From assembly GCA_002685255.1 (NCBI GenBank), contig NYWU01000033.1, forward strand, positions 124,001 to 188,000: DNA of 64,000 nucleotides, given 5' to 3'. Made by a program: the position numbers and the translations under genes. Below are positions 53,570 through 64,000 of this stretch, piece by piece. The number at the start of each line of letters is the position of its first letter. Position 1 is the first letter of the stretch. The stretch is from Idiomarinaceae bacterium. GTDB taxonomy: Bacteria > Pseudomonadota > Gammaproteobacteria > Enterobacterales > Alteromonadaceae. Under the pieces are notes generated by a model. The model did not search any database and was not told the DNA's origin. It worked only from the letters and a program-made list of their open reading frames with translations.

Positions 53570-56050
53570 ATGACAGGAAGCATAAGACGAGCAATGACAG
53601 GTGTACAACGATTATTAGAAGCTGGCTTACTGATCAGCGGTGCGCTCGCGATTTTTCTATTTCTCGCACTCGTAAGTTTCAATCCAGCCGATCCGAGTTG
53701 GTCACAGACGGGTTTCGAAGGCACCATCAATAATGCCGGCGGAGCGGTGGGTGCGTGGCTCGCTGATGTACTGTTATTTTCGTTTGGTTTTGTTGCATAT
53801 TTAATTCCTTTTGCCTTTGCTGGCTTGGGTTACATGCTGTTTCGCAAAACCCATCAATTACTCGAGCTCGACTACCTGGCTGTTAGTTTGCGCCTCGTCG
53901 GTGCCATGCTCACGCTCATTGGCGCAGCCGCACTCTCGTCCATTAACTTTGATGACATTTATTACTTTTCAGCCGGTGGCGTATTTGGTGATGTGATTGC
54001 AGCCTCGGTGATGCCGTACTTAAATTTTGTCGGCTCAACCATCCTATTACTGACGTTCTTAGCCACGGGCCTCACCTTGGTGACGGGCATTAGCTGGTTG
54101 CAGGTCGCCGATAAGCTTGGTGAATTATGCATTACTGGCGCGCTGTGGTGCTACGAACGGATTCGCACCGTATGGCAGTCGGACGGTACTAAAGGTCATG
54201 ATTGCGATGCGAAACAGGCAGCTGATGATAATGAAGACGACGATGATACGCTCGATACCTCGGATTGGGATGAATCTACTTTAGTAGAGCAAAAGGCGGA
54301 GGCTAAGCAAGAACCTGTACTCAACTTACCTTCATTGTCGGCATTAGATGAACACGAAATAGATAATGAAGACGAACCGCCGTTCGAACCCGATCCTGTT
54401 ATAGAAGAAAGCAACGCGCCACGGTTTTCGAAACAGGCGGCGGAAGCACGTAAGCGCAGTGAACCTACACCTGCAACGGAAGCCAAAGCACAAGCTGAAT
54501 CGCCAGTCGAGCAAGCAGGGCAGGGTGATACCCAGAGTAATGAGGCGGATGCTTTACCGCCATTGCCCTCGATTGAGTTGCTCGATAGACCGAATAAGCA
54601 AGAGAACCCCATTACGCAAGAAGAGCTTGACCAAGTGTCACGCACGGTTGAAACCGTTCTCAAAGACTTTGGCGTTGATGTTACCGTTGCCAACGTGCAG
54701 CCAGGGCCCGTGATCACCCGCTTTGAACTCGACCTTGCCCCCGGTGTTAAAGTATCGAAGATTTCTAACTTAGCGAAGGATATTGCTCGTACTCTATCAG
54801 CCGTCGCCGTGCGCGTGGTTGAAGTCATTCCGGGTAAATCCTACGTCGGTTTGGAGTTACCTAATAAACACCGTGAAGTGGTTCAGCTCGGTGAAGTTAT
54901 TCATCGCGACGCGTTTCAAAACAGCCAATCGCCGCTGACCATGATTCTTGGTAAAAATATTGCGGGTTCGCCTGTGGTTGTTGACTTGGCGAAGATGCCT
55001 CACTTATTGGTGGCAGGTACAACAGGTTCGGGTAAATCAGTCGGTGTGAATGTGATGATCTTAAGCTTGCTCTACAAGAGCACGCCGGAAGATGTTCGTC
55101 TGATTATGATCGACCCGAAAATGCTTGAGCTTTCAGTGTATGAGGGGATTCCACACCTATTGACTGAAGTGGTCACAGATATGAAGGATGCTGCCAATGC
55201 GTTGCGTTGGTGTGTCGGCGAAATGGAACGCCGTTATAAACTTATGTCAGCATTAGGTGTGCGAAACCTTAAAGGCTACAACGCCAAAGTCGTGGCTGCT
55301 AAAGAAGCGGGTGAACCGCTCAAAGATCCTATTTGGAAGCCGGGTGATTCGATGGATGAAATGCCGCCTGAGCTCGAAAAACTGCCTAATATCGTCGTAG
55401 TCATCGATGAATTTGCCGATATGATGATGATTGTCGGTAAAAAAGTCGAAGAACTGATCGCGCGCATTGCGCAGAAAGCGCGTGCGGCAGGTATTCATTT
55501 AATTTTGGCAACGCAGCGGCCATCGGTGGATGTTATTACCGGTTTGATTAAAGCCAATATTCCTACGCGTATTGCGTTCCAAGTATCGTCAAAAGTCGAC
55601 TCACGCACTATTCTCGATCAACCGGGCGCGGAGCAGCTATTAGGCCAGGGTGATATGTTGTATTTGCCTCCGGGCAGCGGTTCACCCGTTCGTGTGCACG
55701 GCGCCTTTGTTGATGACCACGAAGTACACGCGGTGGTTGCCGATTGGAAGAAACGCGGTAAACCGAATTACCTCGAGGAAATCCTTTCGGGTGATCAAGG
55801 CGAAGACGCGTTATTACCGGGTGAGCAACAAGAAATGGACGAGGCTGAATCGGATCCTTTATATGATGAGGCGGTTGCCTTCGTGACCGAGACCCAGCGT
55901 GTTTCTGTGTCGAGTGTACAACGTAAATTCAGAATTGGTTATAACCGCGCGGCGCGTATCGTCGAACAAATGGAAATGTCGGGTGTCGTAAGTAGTGCTG
56001 GCAATAATGGTCAGCGTGATGTACTCGCACCGAGACCACCGAGGGATTAA
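53570..56050 (+). CDS. ftsK: DNA translocase FtsK
   Basis: The 826-residue protein has four predicted N-terminal helices (to about residue 185), an acidic and Pro/Gln-rich linker (~190-330, much shorter than in E. coli), the motor with Walker [34 protein letters not shown] and [14 protein letters not shown], and a C-terminal winged gamma domain ([32 protein letters not shown]). It pumps DNA at the septum and coordinates XerCD at dif. An in-frame ATG at 53594 is another possible start. lolA starts two bases after the stop. Confidence 0.97.
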   Translation: MTGSIRRAMTGVQRLLEAGLLISGALAIFLFLALVSFNPADPSWSQTGFEGTINNAGGAVGAWLADVLLFSFGFVAYLIPFAFAGLGYMLFRKTHQLLELDYLAVSLRLVGAMLTLIGAAALSSINFDDIYYFSAGGVFGDVIAASVMPYLNFVGSTILLLTFLATGLTLVTGISWLQVADKLGELCITGALWCYERIRTVWQSDGTKGHDCDAKQAADDNEDDDDTLDTSDWDESTLVEQKAEAKQEPVLNLPSLSALDEHEIDNEDEPPFEPDPVIEESNAPRFSKQAAEARKRSEPTPATEAKAQAESPVEQAGQGDTQSNEADALPPLPSIELLDRPNKQENPITQEELDQVSRTVETVLKDFGVDVTVANVQPGPVITRFELDLAPGVKVSKISNLAKDIARTLSAVAVRVVEVIPGKSYVGLELPNKHREVVQLGEVIHRDAFQNSQSPLTMILGKNIAGSPVVVDLAKMPHLLVAGTTGSGKSVGVNVMILSLLYKSTPEDVRLIMIDPKMLELSVYEGIPHLLTEVVTDMKDAANALRWCVGEMERRYKLMSALGVRNLKGYNAKVVAAKEAGEPLKDPIWKPGDSMDEMPPELEKLPNIVVVIDEFADMMMIVGKKVEELIARIAQKARAAGIHLILATQRPSVDVITGLIKANIPTRIAFQVSSKVDSRTILDQPGAEQLLGQGDMLYLPPGSGSPVRVHGAFVDDHEVHAVVADWKKRGKPNYLEEILSGDQGEDALLPGEQQEMDEAESDPLYDEAVAFVTETQRVSVSSVQRKFRIGYNRAARIVEQMEMSGVVSSAGNNGQRDVLAPRPPRD

Positions 56051-56051
56051 T

Positions 56052-56666
56052 ATGAAGCAGTATGGAATCGCACTGGCGCTTATCGCGAGTGTGGTAATGA
56101 GCCCCTTAAGTTGGGCAACAGAACAAGCCAAACAGCAGTTGCAAGATAAAATGCAGCAACTCGAGAGTGTGCAAGCCAGCTTTGAACAAACGGTCACAGG
56201 CAGTAGTGGTGAGGTATTACAAAGCCTCACCGGTGAACTGGCGTTGCAACGACCTGCGATGTTGCGTTGGCGTAGTAATCCACCCGATGACACCTTACTT
56301 ATCGCAGATGGTGAATCGGTTTGGTACTACAACCCGTTTGTTGAGCAAGTCACTGTTTATGCCCAGAGTAATGCAGTTGAAAACAGTCCATTGTTATTGT
56401 TGATGGAAGGCTCAAAAGAGCGTTGGCAGCAGTTTGACGTGACTTACGACGGTGCAGAGGGCGCGTTTGAAGTGGTGAACGAGAATACCGGTAGCGAGCT
56501 AAACTTGAGCTTCACCGGAGATAAGTTGACTCGTATCGTGCTTAAACAAAAGCAAGGGGATACCACCACTATCGCACTCACTGATGTGGTAATGAACGAA
56601 AGCTTGCCGACCGACCTATTCCAATTTGATATCCCTGAAGGCGTCGAGGTCGATGACCAACGGTGA
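56052..56666 (+). CDS. lolA: Outer-membrane lipoprotein carrier protein LolA
   Basis: The 204-residue protein has a Sec signal ([22 protein letters not shown]) and a LolA body: [56 protein letters not shown] and the late [21 protein letters not shown]. LolA shuttles lipoproteins from LolCDE to LolB across the periplasm. The start at 56052 is used because it begins the signal peptide and follows GAGGGA. It overlaps rarA by 14 bases. Order ftsK-lolA-rarA is conserved in gammaproteobacteria. Confidence 0.95.
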   Translation: MKQYGIALALIASVVMSPLSWATEQAKQQLQDKMQQLESVQASFEQTVTGSSGEVLQSLTGELALQRPAMLRWRSNPPDDTLLIADGESVWYYNPFVEQVTVYAQSNAVENSPLLLLMEGSKERWQQFDVTYDGAEGAFEVVNENTGSELNLSFTGDKLTRIVLKQKQGDTTTIALTDVVMNESLPTDLFQFDIPEGVEVDDQR

Positions 56667-58008
56667 ACTGGCGTTTGAAGAAGAACATGACTTTAGGCCA
56701 CTGGCTGCGCGAATGCGTGCGCAGTCGCTGGACGAGTATGTAGGTCAAACACATCTACTTGCCGAAGGTAAACCCCTGTGGCAAGCGGTCGCGCAAGGAC
56801 GTTTGCACTCAATGATTTTGTGGGGGCCGCCCGGAACAGGCAAAACCACCCTGGCAGAACTCATGGCGACCTCCGCCGATGCGACCGTATCACGCCTAAG
56901 TGCAATTACCTCAGGTGTAAAAGAGATTCGTCAAGCCATTGATGAAGCTAAGCAGCGCGCTAAGCAACAAGGTCGCCGCACCTTACTGTTTGTCGATGAG
57001 GTACATCGGTTTAATAAAAGCCAACAAGATGCTTTCCTACCTTTTATCGAAGATGGCACGGTGATCTTTGTTGGCGCAACGACTGAAAATCCCGGTTTTG
57101 AGCTCAACAATGCACTATTGTCACGCGCCCGCGTGTATCGTCTTGAATCTATCAAGGCTGAAGATTTGCGAGCGCTTTTACAGCGCACCTTGCAAGATCC
57201 TGAGCGCGGTCTAGGCGCGCGTCACATCAGGCTCACCCCAGAAGCGGAAGACAGGCTGCTGGACTTAGCGGGCGGTGATGCACGCCGCATGCTCAACTAT
57301 CTTGAAGTTGCAGCGGATTATTTATCCGAAGGCGAGGCTGAGCTTAACACTGAATTACTCTTGCACGCAGTCGGCGAGCAGCAAGCGGCCTTTGATAACA
57401 AAGGTGATCATTTTTACGATATCTTATCGGCATTTCATAAGTCAGTGCGTGGGTCATCACCCGACGGCGCACTGTATTGGTATGCACGTATTCTTGTCGG
57501 GGGCGGTGACCCTTTGATTGTCGCAAGAAGACTACTCGCCATTGCATCGGAAGACATTGGTAATGCCGACCCGCGTGCATTACAGATTGCCTTAAATGCA
57601 TGGGATACGTTTCACCGTGTCGGTCCCGCAGAGGGCGAACGGGCGATTGCACAAGCGGTAGTGTATTGTGCGAGTGCTGCGAAAAGTAACGCCGTTTACA
57701 ATGCGTTTAAAGCTGCGGTCGCGGCCGCAAAAGCTCACCCAACGGCTGAGGTGCCGAACCATTTGCGTAATGCACCGACCAAGATTCATAAAGAGCAAGG
57801 CTACGGTGAAGATTACCGTTATGCTCATAATTATCCTAATGCCTATGTGGCAGGAGAGCGCTACTTACCGGATGCGCTCGCAGACGCATACTTCTATCAG
57901 CCTGAACCGCGTGGTTTAGAAATAAAAATTAAAGACAAACTGCTCTGGCTTCGTCAACAAGACGAACGTAGCGAATGGCAACGAGGAAAGTCTGATGACA
58001 AGCCTTAG
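56653..58008 (+). CDS. rarA: Replication-associated recombination AAA+ ATPase RarA (MgsA)
   Basis: The 451-residue protein has Walker [11 protein letters not shown], Walker [10 protein letters not shown], sensor 1 [12 protein letters not shown], and the RarA C-terminal tetramerisation region ([47 protein letters not shown]). RarA acts at stalled forks and single-strand gaps. The start at 56653 ([22 protein letters not shown]) is used; it lies within the last 14 bases of lolA. It overlaps crcB by 14 bases. Confidence 0.95.
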   Translation: MTNGELAFEEEHDFRPLAARMRAQSLDEYVGQTHLLAEGKPLWQAVAQGRLHSMILWGPPGTGKTTLAELMATSADATVSRLSAITSGVKEIRQAIDEAKQRAKQQGRRTLLFVDEVHRFNKSQQDAFLPFIEDGTVIFVGATTENPGFELNNALLSRARVYRLESIKAEDLRALLQRTLQDPERGLGARHIRLTPEAEDRLLDLAGGDARRMLNYLEVAADYLSEGEAELNTELLLHAVGEQQAAFDNKGDHFYDILSAFHKSVRGSSPDGALYWYARILVGGGDPLIVARRLLAIASEDIGNADPRALQIALNAWDTFHRVGPAEGERAIAQAVVYCASAAKSNAVYNAFKAAVAAAKAHPTAEVPNHLRNAPTKIHKEQGYGEDYRYAHNYPNAYVAGERYLPDALADAYFYQPEPRGLEIKIKDKLLWLRQQDERSEWQRGKSDDKP

Positions 58009-58387
58009 TCAATGGTTAATGGTCGCCGCGGGTGGTGCGATTGGCGCAAGTGCGCGGCACGGCGTGGCTTTATTGATGTTAAGCACCGGTTGGCGGTTCC
58101 CTTTTGCGACGTTGATCGTTAACATAATAGGTTCTTTTTTATTAGGCGCTGTATACGCACATGTACAACATCAAGGACTCTCAGAGTCCGTGCGGTTATT
58201 TGTCGGCGTTGGCTTGCTCGGAGCTTTCACAACGTTCTCCACGTTCTCGGTCGAAGTGGTGCAGTTGGCGACTCAAGGTGAGTGGGGGCGAGCCTCAATA
58301 AATATCATACTTAACGTGGGGCTCTGCGTGTTAGGTGTCGCGGCAGCCATGGCGTTGTATAATTTCTTTATCATTAAACCGAATTAA
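57995..58387 (+). CDS. crcB: Fluoride channel CrcB (Fluc)
   Basis: The 130-residue protein has four hydrophobic helices and the CrcB/Fluc signatures: [29 protein letters not shown] and [13 protein letters not shown] (the conserved Phe and Thr/Ser that line the fluoride path). It works as an antiparallel dimer that lets fluoride out of the cell. It overlaps rarA by 14 bases and lies 16 bases before serS. No fluoride riboswitch-like leader is possible here, since the upstream bases are rarA coding sequence. Confidence 0.94.
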   Translation: MTSLSQWLMVAAGGAIGASARHGVALLMLSTGWRFPFATLIVNIIGSFLLGAVYAHVQHQGLSESVRLFVGVGLLGAFTTFSTFSVEVVQLATQGEWGRASINIILNVGLCVLGVAAAMALYNFFIIKPN

Positions 58388-58391
58388 GTGA

Positions 58392-59696
<1,305 letters not shown>

Positions 59697-59700
59697 TCTG

Positions 59701-60030
59701 TTAAATACACTTCGCGGGTTTGGGTAAGCCCGCAATACGTGTTGCCTGCTTAGCAGGCCCTTTAGGAAACAGCCGGTAGAGATATCGGCTGTTTGCTTTT
59801 TCTTCGCCGAGTTTCTTCTTCATCGCTTTTACCAGCACACGCATGGCCGGGCTGGTGTCATATTCGCGATAAAAATCCTGCACAAAATGCACCACTTCCC
59901 AATGAGCAGGCGTCATCTCGATATTCTCAAGCTCAGCAAAATGCAGAGCGAGCGGCTCGCTCCAATCGTCAAGGTGAGCTAAATAGTTGTGTTTGTCGGT
60001 TTCGTACTGCTTACCGTTAAATTCAATCAT
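59701..60030 (-). CDS. tusE: Sulfur relay protein TusE (DsrC family)
   Basis: The 109-residue protein shows the DsrC/TusE pattern: [47 protein letters not shown] and [26 protein letters not shown]. The penultimate Cys108 is the sulfur-carrying residue. It accepts persulfide sulfur from TusBCD and hands it to MnmA for 2-thiouridine in tRNA. It lies one base after tusB in the tusDCBE operon. Confidence 0.95.
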   Translation of the reverse strand: MIEFNGKQYETDKHNYLAHLDDWSEPLALHFAELENIEMTPAHWEVVHFVQDFYREYDTSPAMRVLVKAMKKKLGEEKANSRYLYRLFPKGPAKQATRIAGLPKPAKCI

Positions 60031-60031
60031 A

Positions 60032-60301
60032 CTACCAAATCCAATGTTGCGTATGCGTTATAAGCTCCACCCATTGGGCATCACTAATCACCTCGACCCA
60101 ATCGGCAGGGGCTGTGCGCATTTCATGCTCGGGGATGACTATTTTACACGATTGCAAAGCAGCCGGACACGTCGAGGGTAAGTCCTTTGCAGAATCGGCG
60201 GTCAAGAGGATCGCGGTATGCTCAGTGAGTAATGCGTACTGGTGCTCAAGCCAACTGGTGAGTGGGCGCGTCTGGAGCCAATGCGTGGAGTTTAGTTGCA
60301 T
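60032..60301 (-). CDS. tusB: Sulfur relay protein TusB (DsrH family)
   Basis: The 89-residue protein is a short DsrH/TusB-like protein: an alpha/beta pattern with [12 protein letters not shown] and a C-terminal [13 protein letters not shown]. It is the structural third subunit of the TusBCD heterohexamer, without the active Cys of TusD. Identity rests mainly on position: it overlaps tusC by ten bases and precedes tusE. Confidence 0.88.
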   Translation of the reverse strand: MQLNSTHWLQTRPLTSWLEHQYALLTEHTAILLTADSAKDLPSTCPAALQSCKIVIPEHEMRTAPADWVEVISDAQWVELITHTQHWIW

Positions 60302-60606
60302 GTAATCACCTCCGCATAATTAACCAGTAAGGCATTTAAATCGCGCTTGGCAGTCCACTCGAATTCAATGTCATCGTTGTCGAGTTCGGGTTCAGAATCG
60401 CTCGCGATTAAAATAGGTTCAGCATCGAGTAGTTCTAACATACCGTAGCGCTTAGCAAGCTCAGATTGTAACGATTGCCAGGCGTCATCCAGCATAATGA
60501 GTTGCACCGACTGATCTAAGCTGGCGAGTGATAACACGAGGTCGAGCGCTGAACGCGCGCATTCAAGCTCTGGGCTTAATTGAATAATGGCATAGTTTTT
60601 ACTCAT
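60292..60606 (-). CDS. tusC: Sulfur relay protein TusC (DsrF family)
   Basis: The 104-residue protein shows a DsrEF-like fold with ARSALDLVLSLASLDQSVQLIMLDDAW and a C-terminal [15 protein letters not shown]. It is the second subunit of TusBCD. It overlaps tusD by four bases upstream and tusB by ten bases downstream. Confidence 0.9.
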   Translation of the reverse strand: MSKNYAIIQLSPELECARSALDLVLSLASLDQSVQLIMLDDAWQSLQSELAKRYGMLELLDAEPILIASDSEPELDNDDIEFEWTAKRDLNALLVNYAEVITCN

Positions 60607-60941
60607 GATAAGGTCACCACTTTGTCTGCCGCGTTCATCCAGCTCACCAACTGAGTGAGACCCGCAGGTTCAAAGTAATCGCTGAACTGCTCGATACCTT
60701 GACGTTCAGCGGCGGTATGGCATACCACTAAGCCAAATTGATGCTGTCCTGCCAGCGTACACCAGTGTTGGCTGTATGGGTTATTAACCGCCGCGGCACT
60801 GGCGAGTTGCACTGCATCTGCGTAAAAGAATACGCCAGTCAGTGTATAACCATCCTCAAGTGCCTGTTCGGCAAACCGCAGTGCCGCTCGATGCCGTGCA
60901 TCGGCGTGTATGTCTGCTTTAATAATGAGCGTCAGGTTCAT
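60603..60941 (-). CDS. tusD: Sulfurtransferase subunit TusD (DsrE family)
   Basis: The 112-residue protein has the DsrE fold and the catalytic cysteine Cys74 in LVVCHTAAERQG, equivalent to Cys78 of E. coli TusD. It takes persulfide from TusA and passes it to TusE. It is the first gene of the tusDCBE operon here. The upstream hairpin at 60964-60991 separates it from yccA, so it needs its own promoter or depends on read-through. Confidence 0.93.
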   Translation of the reverse strand: MNLTLIIKADIHADARHRAALRFAEQALEDGYTLTGVFFYADAVQLASAAAVNNPYSQHWCTLAGQHQFGLVVCHTAAERQGIEQFSDYFEPAGLTQLVSWMNAADKVVTLS

Positions 60942-60963
60942 TGTTCGTAATTTACCTATCTGT

Positions 60964-60991
60964 AAAAAAAAGCCCCGCAGAAGGCGGGGCT
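60964..60991 (-). terminator. Rho-independent terminator of yccA
   Basis: On the minus strand an 8-bp perfect stem (AGCCCCGC at 60971-60978 with GCGGGGCT at 60984-60991) is followed by seven T residues. It lies 26 bases after the yccA stop and 23 bases before the tusD start. Confidence 0.92.
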
Positions 60992-61016
60992 CAGTTAAAC
61001 ACGCTATCGTGTATGC

Positions 61017-61685
61017 TTAGTCGTCGCCGTTAAATGCCATTAATAATGTTAGCAAGTTAACGAACAAGTTATAAAGCGAAACGTATAAGGTCACCGTGGC
61101 TAGGATGTAGTTACGCTCACCACCGTGAATAATTTCACTGGTTTGATACATAATCAACATCGCCATCAATGGAATCATGATAGCCGACAGTGCTAATTGT
61201 AACGCAGGCATCTGGAAGAAGAAGTTAGCGAGCATCGCTACAACTACCATGATGATACCCGCAGTAATTAAACCGCCGAGCTTAGACATGTCCTTCTTGG
61301 TACTCAGTACATAACCTGATGTTGCAAAGAACGTTAATGCGGTGCCACCTAATGCGGTTGCAACCATCTCGCCACCACCAGGCATTTGTAGCGCCATGTT
61401 AAGTAGTGGACCTAAGGTATAACCCAAGAATCCCGTCAGGGCGAAGGTCAAAACAATACCCATGGCGCTGTCTTTGGTTTTATGAATACCAAACAGCAAA
61501 CCAACATAAAGGATCAAAGTGATGAAAAAGCCAGGGTAGGGCAAATTCATCATGGTGCTGATTGTTGCCGTCACAGCACTAAAAGCAAGTGTCATGGCAA
61601 GCAGTGCATAAGTGTTACGTAACACCTTATTCACTGAGCCGGCAACCTGCTGCTGACCGACATACATCTGACTACGATCGTTCAT
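61017..61685 (-). CDS. yccA: Bax inhibitor-1/YccA family membrane protein
   Basis: The 222-residue protein has about seven hydrophobic helices and matches YccA: NKVLRNTYALLAMTLAFSAVTA, FGIHKTKDSAMGIVLTFALTGFLGYTLGP and MYQTSEIIHGGERNYILATVTLYVSLYNLF with conserved acidic residues. E. coli YccA is a substrate and modulator of the FtsH protease. It lies next to tRNA-Ser (divergent), as in E. coli, where serT adjoins yccA. Confidence 0.95.
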   Translation of the reverse strand: MNDRSQMYVGQQQVAGSVNKVLRNTYALLAMTLAFSAVTATISTMMNLPYPGFFITLILYVGLLFGIHKTKDSAMGIVLTFALTGFLGYTLGPLLNMALQMPGGGEMVATALGGTALTFFATSGYVLSTKKDMSKLGGLITAGIIMVVVAMLANFFFQMPALQLALSAIMIPLMAMLIMYQTSEIIHGGERNYILATVTLYVSLYNLFVNLLTLLMAFNGDD

Positions 61686-61912
61686 AGTTTTCTCCGTTGA
61701 TTAACGCTAGTTTTTAAGACTCAAAAATTTTTAAAAAGTTTCTTTATAAATGATGCTTGTATATCCTTAGTATATGGGTACTGATACTACCTTTAAAGTA
61801 GTTTATTAGGTAGGAAATTCGGTTTATTGCCGCGAGTTAGCTCGAAAAGTGATCGTTTTGATTAAATCATCGCCAAACGAACCGCATTTGACGACTTTAT
61901 TTAAATTTTTAC

Positions 61913-61941
61913 TTTACAAGCGCCGCGAAGGTCTTTAATAT
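61913..61941 (+). promoter_or_regulatory. Promoter of tRNA-Ser
   Basis: TTTACA (61913-61918), a 17-base spacer and TAATAT (61936-61941) sit 35 bases before the tRNA. They are followed by a G+C-rich discriminator (TCGCCTCG), typical of growth-rate-controlled stable RNA promoters. Confidence 0.8.
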
Positions 61942-61976
61942 TCGCCTCGTCTTAAGGGGAAAGCCCCAGAGACAAC

Positions 61977-62068
61977 GGAGAGGTGGCAGAGCTCGGTTGA
62001 ATGCACCTGACTTGAAATCAGGCGTGGGTTCACACCCACCGGGGGTTCGAATCCCTCCCTCTCCGCCA
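61977..62068 (+). tRNA. tRNA-Ser (anticodon UGA)
   Basis: The 92-nt sequence folds as a class II tRNA with a long variable arm: acceptor stem GGAGAGG/CCTCTCC, anticodon stem CCTGA/TCAGG with loop CTTGAAA (anticodon TGA), variable arm CGTGGGTTCACACCCACCG, T arm GGGGTTCGAATCCC-like, and encoded GCCA end. It reads UCA and other UCN codons. Confidence 0.98.
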
Positions 62069-62075
62069 AATTTCG

Positions 62076-62105
62076 AAAAGCCCGCTCATCGAGCGGGCTT
62101 TTTTC
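62076..62105 (+). terminator. Rho-independent terminator after tRNA-Ser
   Basis: AGCCCGCTC (62079-62087) and GAGCGGGCT (62091-62099) form a perfect stem with a three-base loop, followed by TTTTT. It lies eight bases after the tRNA end. Confidence 0.93.
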
Positions 62106-62179
62106 GTTTTAGCCTACTATTGTACTTCACCTGCGTTGCTGAATATACTGAGGCAATAATAAGAGATGGAGTGCGCCTC

Positions 62180-63160
62180 ATGGAAGCGAGCCAACCACCC
62201 GCGACCCACATTTTATGCAAAAACTGTGATACCCCCCTTCAAGGTGAGTATTGCCATCGTTGTGGTCAGCAGGATAAACGCTACTTACGCAGTATATTTG
62301 CCGTTGTCGGTGACTTAATGGGCGAATTGGGTCATTGGGACTCTCGGTTTTACCGAACGCTCAGCGGCTTATTTATGCGTCCAGGCTTTTTATCACTTGA
62401 ATTTGTTCGAGGACGGCACGCGTCGTACGTACCCCCGTTGCGTATGTATTTCTTTATGTCGCTTATTTCGTTCATGGTAATGCGAGCGTTGATTGACTTT
62501 ACACCACAAGTCAATCAAGACCTATCGCCAGAGCAACAAGCGGAAATTAAACAGCAGATTGATAAAGCTGACGCACTTTTGGCGACACAAAACGAACCGG
62601 CTTCGGACGTAACAGTAACACCACCAGATGAAGAACCGGCAACGCTCAACCTCGATTTAAAAGACTTTCCGCTATTAGATGCCGAGGATGAAAAGCTGCT
62701 TGAGCAAAAGCTTAAGTTAATGCAACAGAATCCTGACGCATTTATTGAGCGGCTAGTGGGGAACGCACCTCAGGCGATGTTGCTCATGCTCCCGTTCTGG
62801 GCGCTATTGCTTAAGCTATGTTACCCCTTCAGTAAGCATTACTACATTGAGCACCTGGCTGTTGCCTTGCACACCCATGCCTTTTTGTTGTTGTCGTTTA
62901 TGATGCTGACAATTACGGATTCCAGTGCGACTTGGTTGAGTACACTTTTCGACTATCCATGGATAGATGAGCTTGCCAGTTACGCCGAGAATATCTTATT
63001 GATGTGGATGGTGGCGTACCTGCTGTTCACTCAGAAACTGTTTTATCAGCAGTCATGGCCCATGACACTCTTTAAGTTTTTCATTTGCTCATTTATTTAT
63101 GCCTTTTTAATAGCAGGCGCTTTCTTAGCACTCGTCGTGCTGGGCTTGCTGAGTAGTTAA
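62180..63160 (+). CDS. DUF3667 membrane protein with zinc ribbon
   Basis: The 326-residue protein begins with a two-CxxC zinc ribbon (CKNCDTPLQGEYCHRCGQ, residues ~13-30), then a conserved DSRFYRTLSGLFMRPGFLSLEFVRGRHASYVPPLRMYFFMSL block entering the first helix, a ~90-residue acidic soluble loop and three or four C-terminal helices. This is DUF3667; function unknown. The ATG at 62180 follows GGAG by eight bases and gives the family start; the frame runs back through the tRNA-Ser gene only by chance. Confidence 0.86.
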   Translation: MEASQPPATHILCKNCDTPLQGEYCHRCGQQDKRYLRSIFAVVGDLMGELGHWDSRFYRTLSGLFMRPGFLSLEFVRGRHASYVPPLRMYFFMSLISFMVMRALIDFTPQVNQDLSPEQQAEIKQQIDKADALLATQNEPASDVTVTPPDEEPATLNLDLKDFPLLDAEDEKLLEQKLKLMQQNPDAFIERLVGNAPQAMLLMLPFWALLLKLCYPFSKHYYIEHLAVALHTHAFLLLSFMMLTITDSSATWLSTLFDYPWIDELASYAENILLMWMVAYLLFTQKLFYQQSWPMTLFKFFICSFIYAFLIAGAFLALVVLGLLSS

Positions 63161-63175
63161 CCTAACGAGGTTTAT

Positions 63176-63967
63176 ATGTTTTTTGAAACCCTAGCGCAAA
63201 TTGTAAAAGATAAACATCAACAAACTATTGAGTTACCTGAAGGATGGGCGCAAGGGCGCGCATTTTTTGGTGGATTTAGCGCCGGTATAGCCGCTGACTT
63301 TATTCTTAAGCAATTTGATGCGGCTTATCACATGCGCGCATTTAACGTGTCTTTTGTCGCTCCGACGGCACCTGGCAAAGCGGAGCTTGCGCTCAACGTT
63401 TTGCGTCAAGGGTCGTCGGTCGTGCAAGTGAGTGTACAGATTATTCAAAATGGTGAAGTGACCTTATTTGCACTGGCGAGTTTAGGTAAAGCACGTGAAT
63501 CTGCTGTATTTGAAGGCCAAGAGCCCGCGCCAGAGTTTGCCGCACCAGAACAAGGCATGGGGATCCCTGATTCACCCGTAACGCCTGAGTTTGCTAAACA
63601 TTTTGATTATCGTATTTTGCGTGGCGGTATGCCGTTTAGCGGTCAAGTCGAACGTGAGTTCGGCGGCTGGGTACGGTTTAGAAACGAGCAACACGAAATG
63701 ACCATTGCGGCAGTTCTGGGTTTAGTGGATGCATGGCCGCCGGCTGTATTACCCCGCTTGAAAAAGCCCGCACCGGCGTCATCATTAACCTGGACTATAG
63801 AGTTTCCTGATAAGCGGTTATCAGAAAAGCAGACTACTGCGTGGTGGCGTTACTTGGCAACGATTGAATATGCAGCCGATGGCTACGGGCATAGCCGTGC
63901 TGGGTTATGGGATGAGCAGGGTGAACTGTTTGCGATTAGCCGCCAAACCTTTACGGTGTTTGCATGA
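63176..63967 (+). CDS. Acyl-CoA thioesterase-like protein (double hotdog)
   Basis: The 263-residue protein has two hotdog-like halves: residues ~20-110 (GWAQGRAFFGGFSAGIAADFIL, AFNVSFVAPTAPGKAELALNVLRQG) and residues ~150-263 (GWVRFRNEQHEMTIAAVLGLVDAWPPAVLP, SSLTWTIEF). The pattern matches TesB-like thioesterases that hydrolyse acyl-CoA in the cytosol. It starts 15 bases after the DUF3667 gene and its stop overlaps the next start codon (ATGA), so the next gene is translationally coupled. Confidence 0.88.
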   Translation: MFFETLAQIVKDKHQQTIELPEGWAQGRAFFGGFSAGIAADFILKQFDAAYHMRAFNVSFVAPTAPGKAELALNVLRQGSSVVQVSVQIIQNGEVTLFALASLGKARESAVFEGQEPAPEFAAPEQGMGIPDSPVTPEFAKHFDYRILRGGMPFSGQVEREFGGWVRFRNEQHEMTIAAVLGLVDAWPPAVLPRLKKPAPASSLTWTIEFPDKRLSEKQTTAWWRYLATIEYAADGYGHSRAGLWDEQGELFAISRQTFTVFA

Positions 63968-64000
63968 GTGAAAAAGCCAACGACGTTAAGCAACACCTGT
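63964..64000 (+). CDS. Start of an unidentified protein (partial)
   Basis: An ATG at 63964 overlaps the thioesterase stop by four bases and opens a frame (MSEKANDVKQHL) that runs off the right edge. Twelve residues are too few to name it. The overlap argues that it is a real gene in the same operon. Confidence 0.55.
   Translation, partial: MSEKANDVKQHL

Noticed and set aside
54196-54828. 210-codon open frame on the minus strand, very rich in Ser
   Set aside because: It is antisense to the ftsK linker and motor region; its composition mirrors the acidic linker and it shows no domain. It is a shadow frame.
59711-59735. GCGGG / CCCGC hairpin at the serS-tusE junction as a shared terminator
   Set aside because: It lies within the tusE coding end and has no T run on either strand, so it is not supported as a terminator.
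61977-62068. tRNA-Ser as an integration site for a mobile element
   Set aside because: The tRNA is followed by its own terminator and ordinary chromosomal genes; there is no integrase and no repeat of the tRNA 3' end in view.
61997-62179. 61-codon N-terminal extension of the DUF3667 protein running through tRNA-Ser
   Set aside because: The extension is the translated tRNA and its terminator. The ATG at 62180 has its own ribosome-binding site and starts the conserved domain.

Overview
This window is an ordinary chromosomal segment of a marine gammaproteobacterium of the Alteromonadales type. Gene orders shared with Escherichia coli support this: metG divergent from apbC, lrp-ftsK-lolA-rarA-serS, cspD divergent from clpS-clpA, yejK divergent from a yejM-like gene, and yccA beside tRNA-Ser. 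The many peptidase and amino-acid genes (S9, M28 and M14 peptidases, gamma-glutamyltransferase, asparagine synthetase A, alanine dehydrogenase, citrulline hydrolase) and the moderate base composition fit Idiomarina or a relative. That genus guess is an inference. I see no prophage, insertion sequence, CRISPR array or plasmid gene. No gene-free stretch exceeds about 300 bases.

Layout. 1-4.6 kb: end of an S9 peptidase, a rhombosortase, a lipoprotein gamma-glutamyltransferase, a small lipoprotein, HinT, HspQ and a PilZ protein. 4.6-13.4 kb: metG, apbC-dcd, a YvcK homologue, SelO, a DUF192 protein and an M28 peptidase. 13.5-18.9 kb: an AcrAB-type efflux pump with an AcrR-like operator inside its promoter, then an oxidoreductase. 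18.9-25.7 kb: a three-gene operon (CstA-type transporter, small CC-ending protein, ArsA/Get3-like ATPase), a DUF1328 peptide and an M14 peptidase. 25.8-32.3 kb: asnC/asnA, a DUF2805 gene with a CLCA_X-like gene, a membrane-anchored glutaredoxin, AidB and a periplasmic binding-like protein.

32.4-37.1 kb: five tandem same-strand genes: alpha/beta hydrolase, HIT protein, heme oxygenase, bacteriophytochrome-diguanylate cyclase, and a Fic-fold protein with a degraded active site plus a winged helix. The heme oxygenase would make biliverdin for the phytochrome, whose output would be cyclic-di-GMP. The last gene is the most unusual element. 37-45.7 kb: beta-CASP nuclease, CtlX, a membrane phosphatase-lipid kinase fusion, a CDF transporter, tRNA-Pro(GGG), and a YejM-like protein with YejK. 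45.8-52.9 kb: cspD, clpS, clpA, infA, bpt, aat, trxB, ald. This gathers the adaptor, unfoldase and both aminoacyl-transferases of the bacterial N-degron pathway. 53-64 kb: lrp, ftsK, lolA, rarA, crcB, serS, tusDCBE, yccA, tRNA-Ser(UGA), a DUF3667 protein, a thioesterase and the start of one more gene.

The best candidates for under-described biology are the light-sensing operon ending in a pseudo-Fic regulator, and the CstA / CC-end / cysteine-free ArsA-like ATPase operon. All identifications come from reading the sequence and recalling families; no database search was run.
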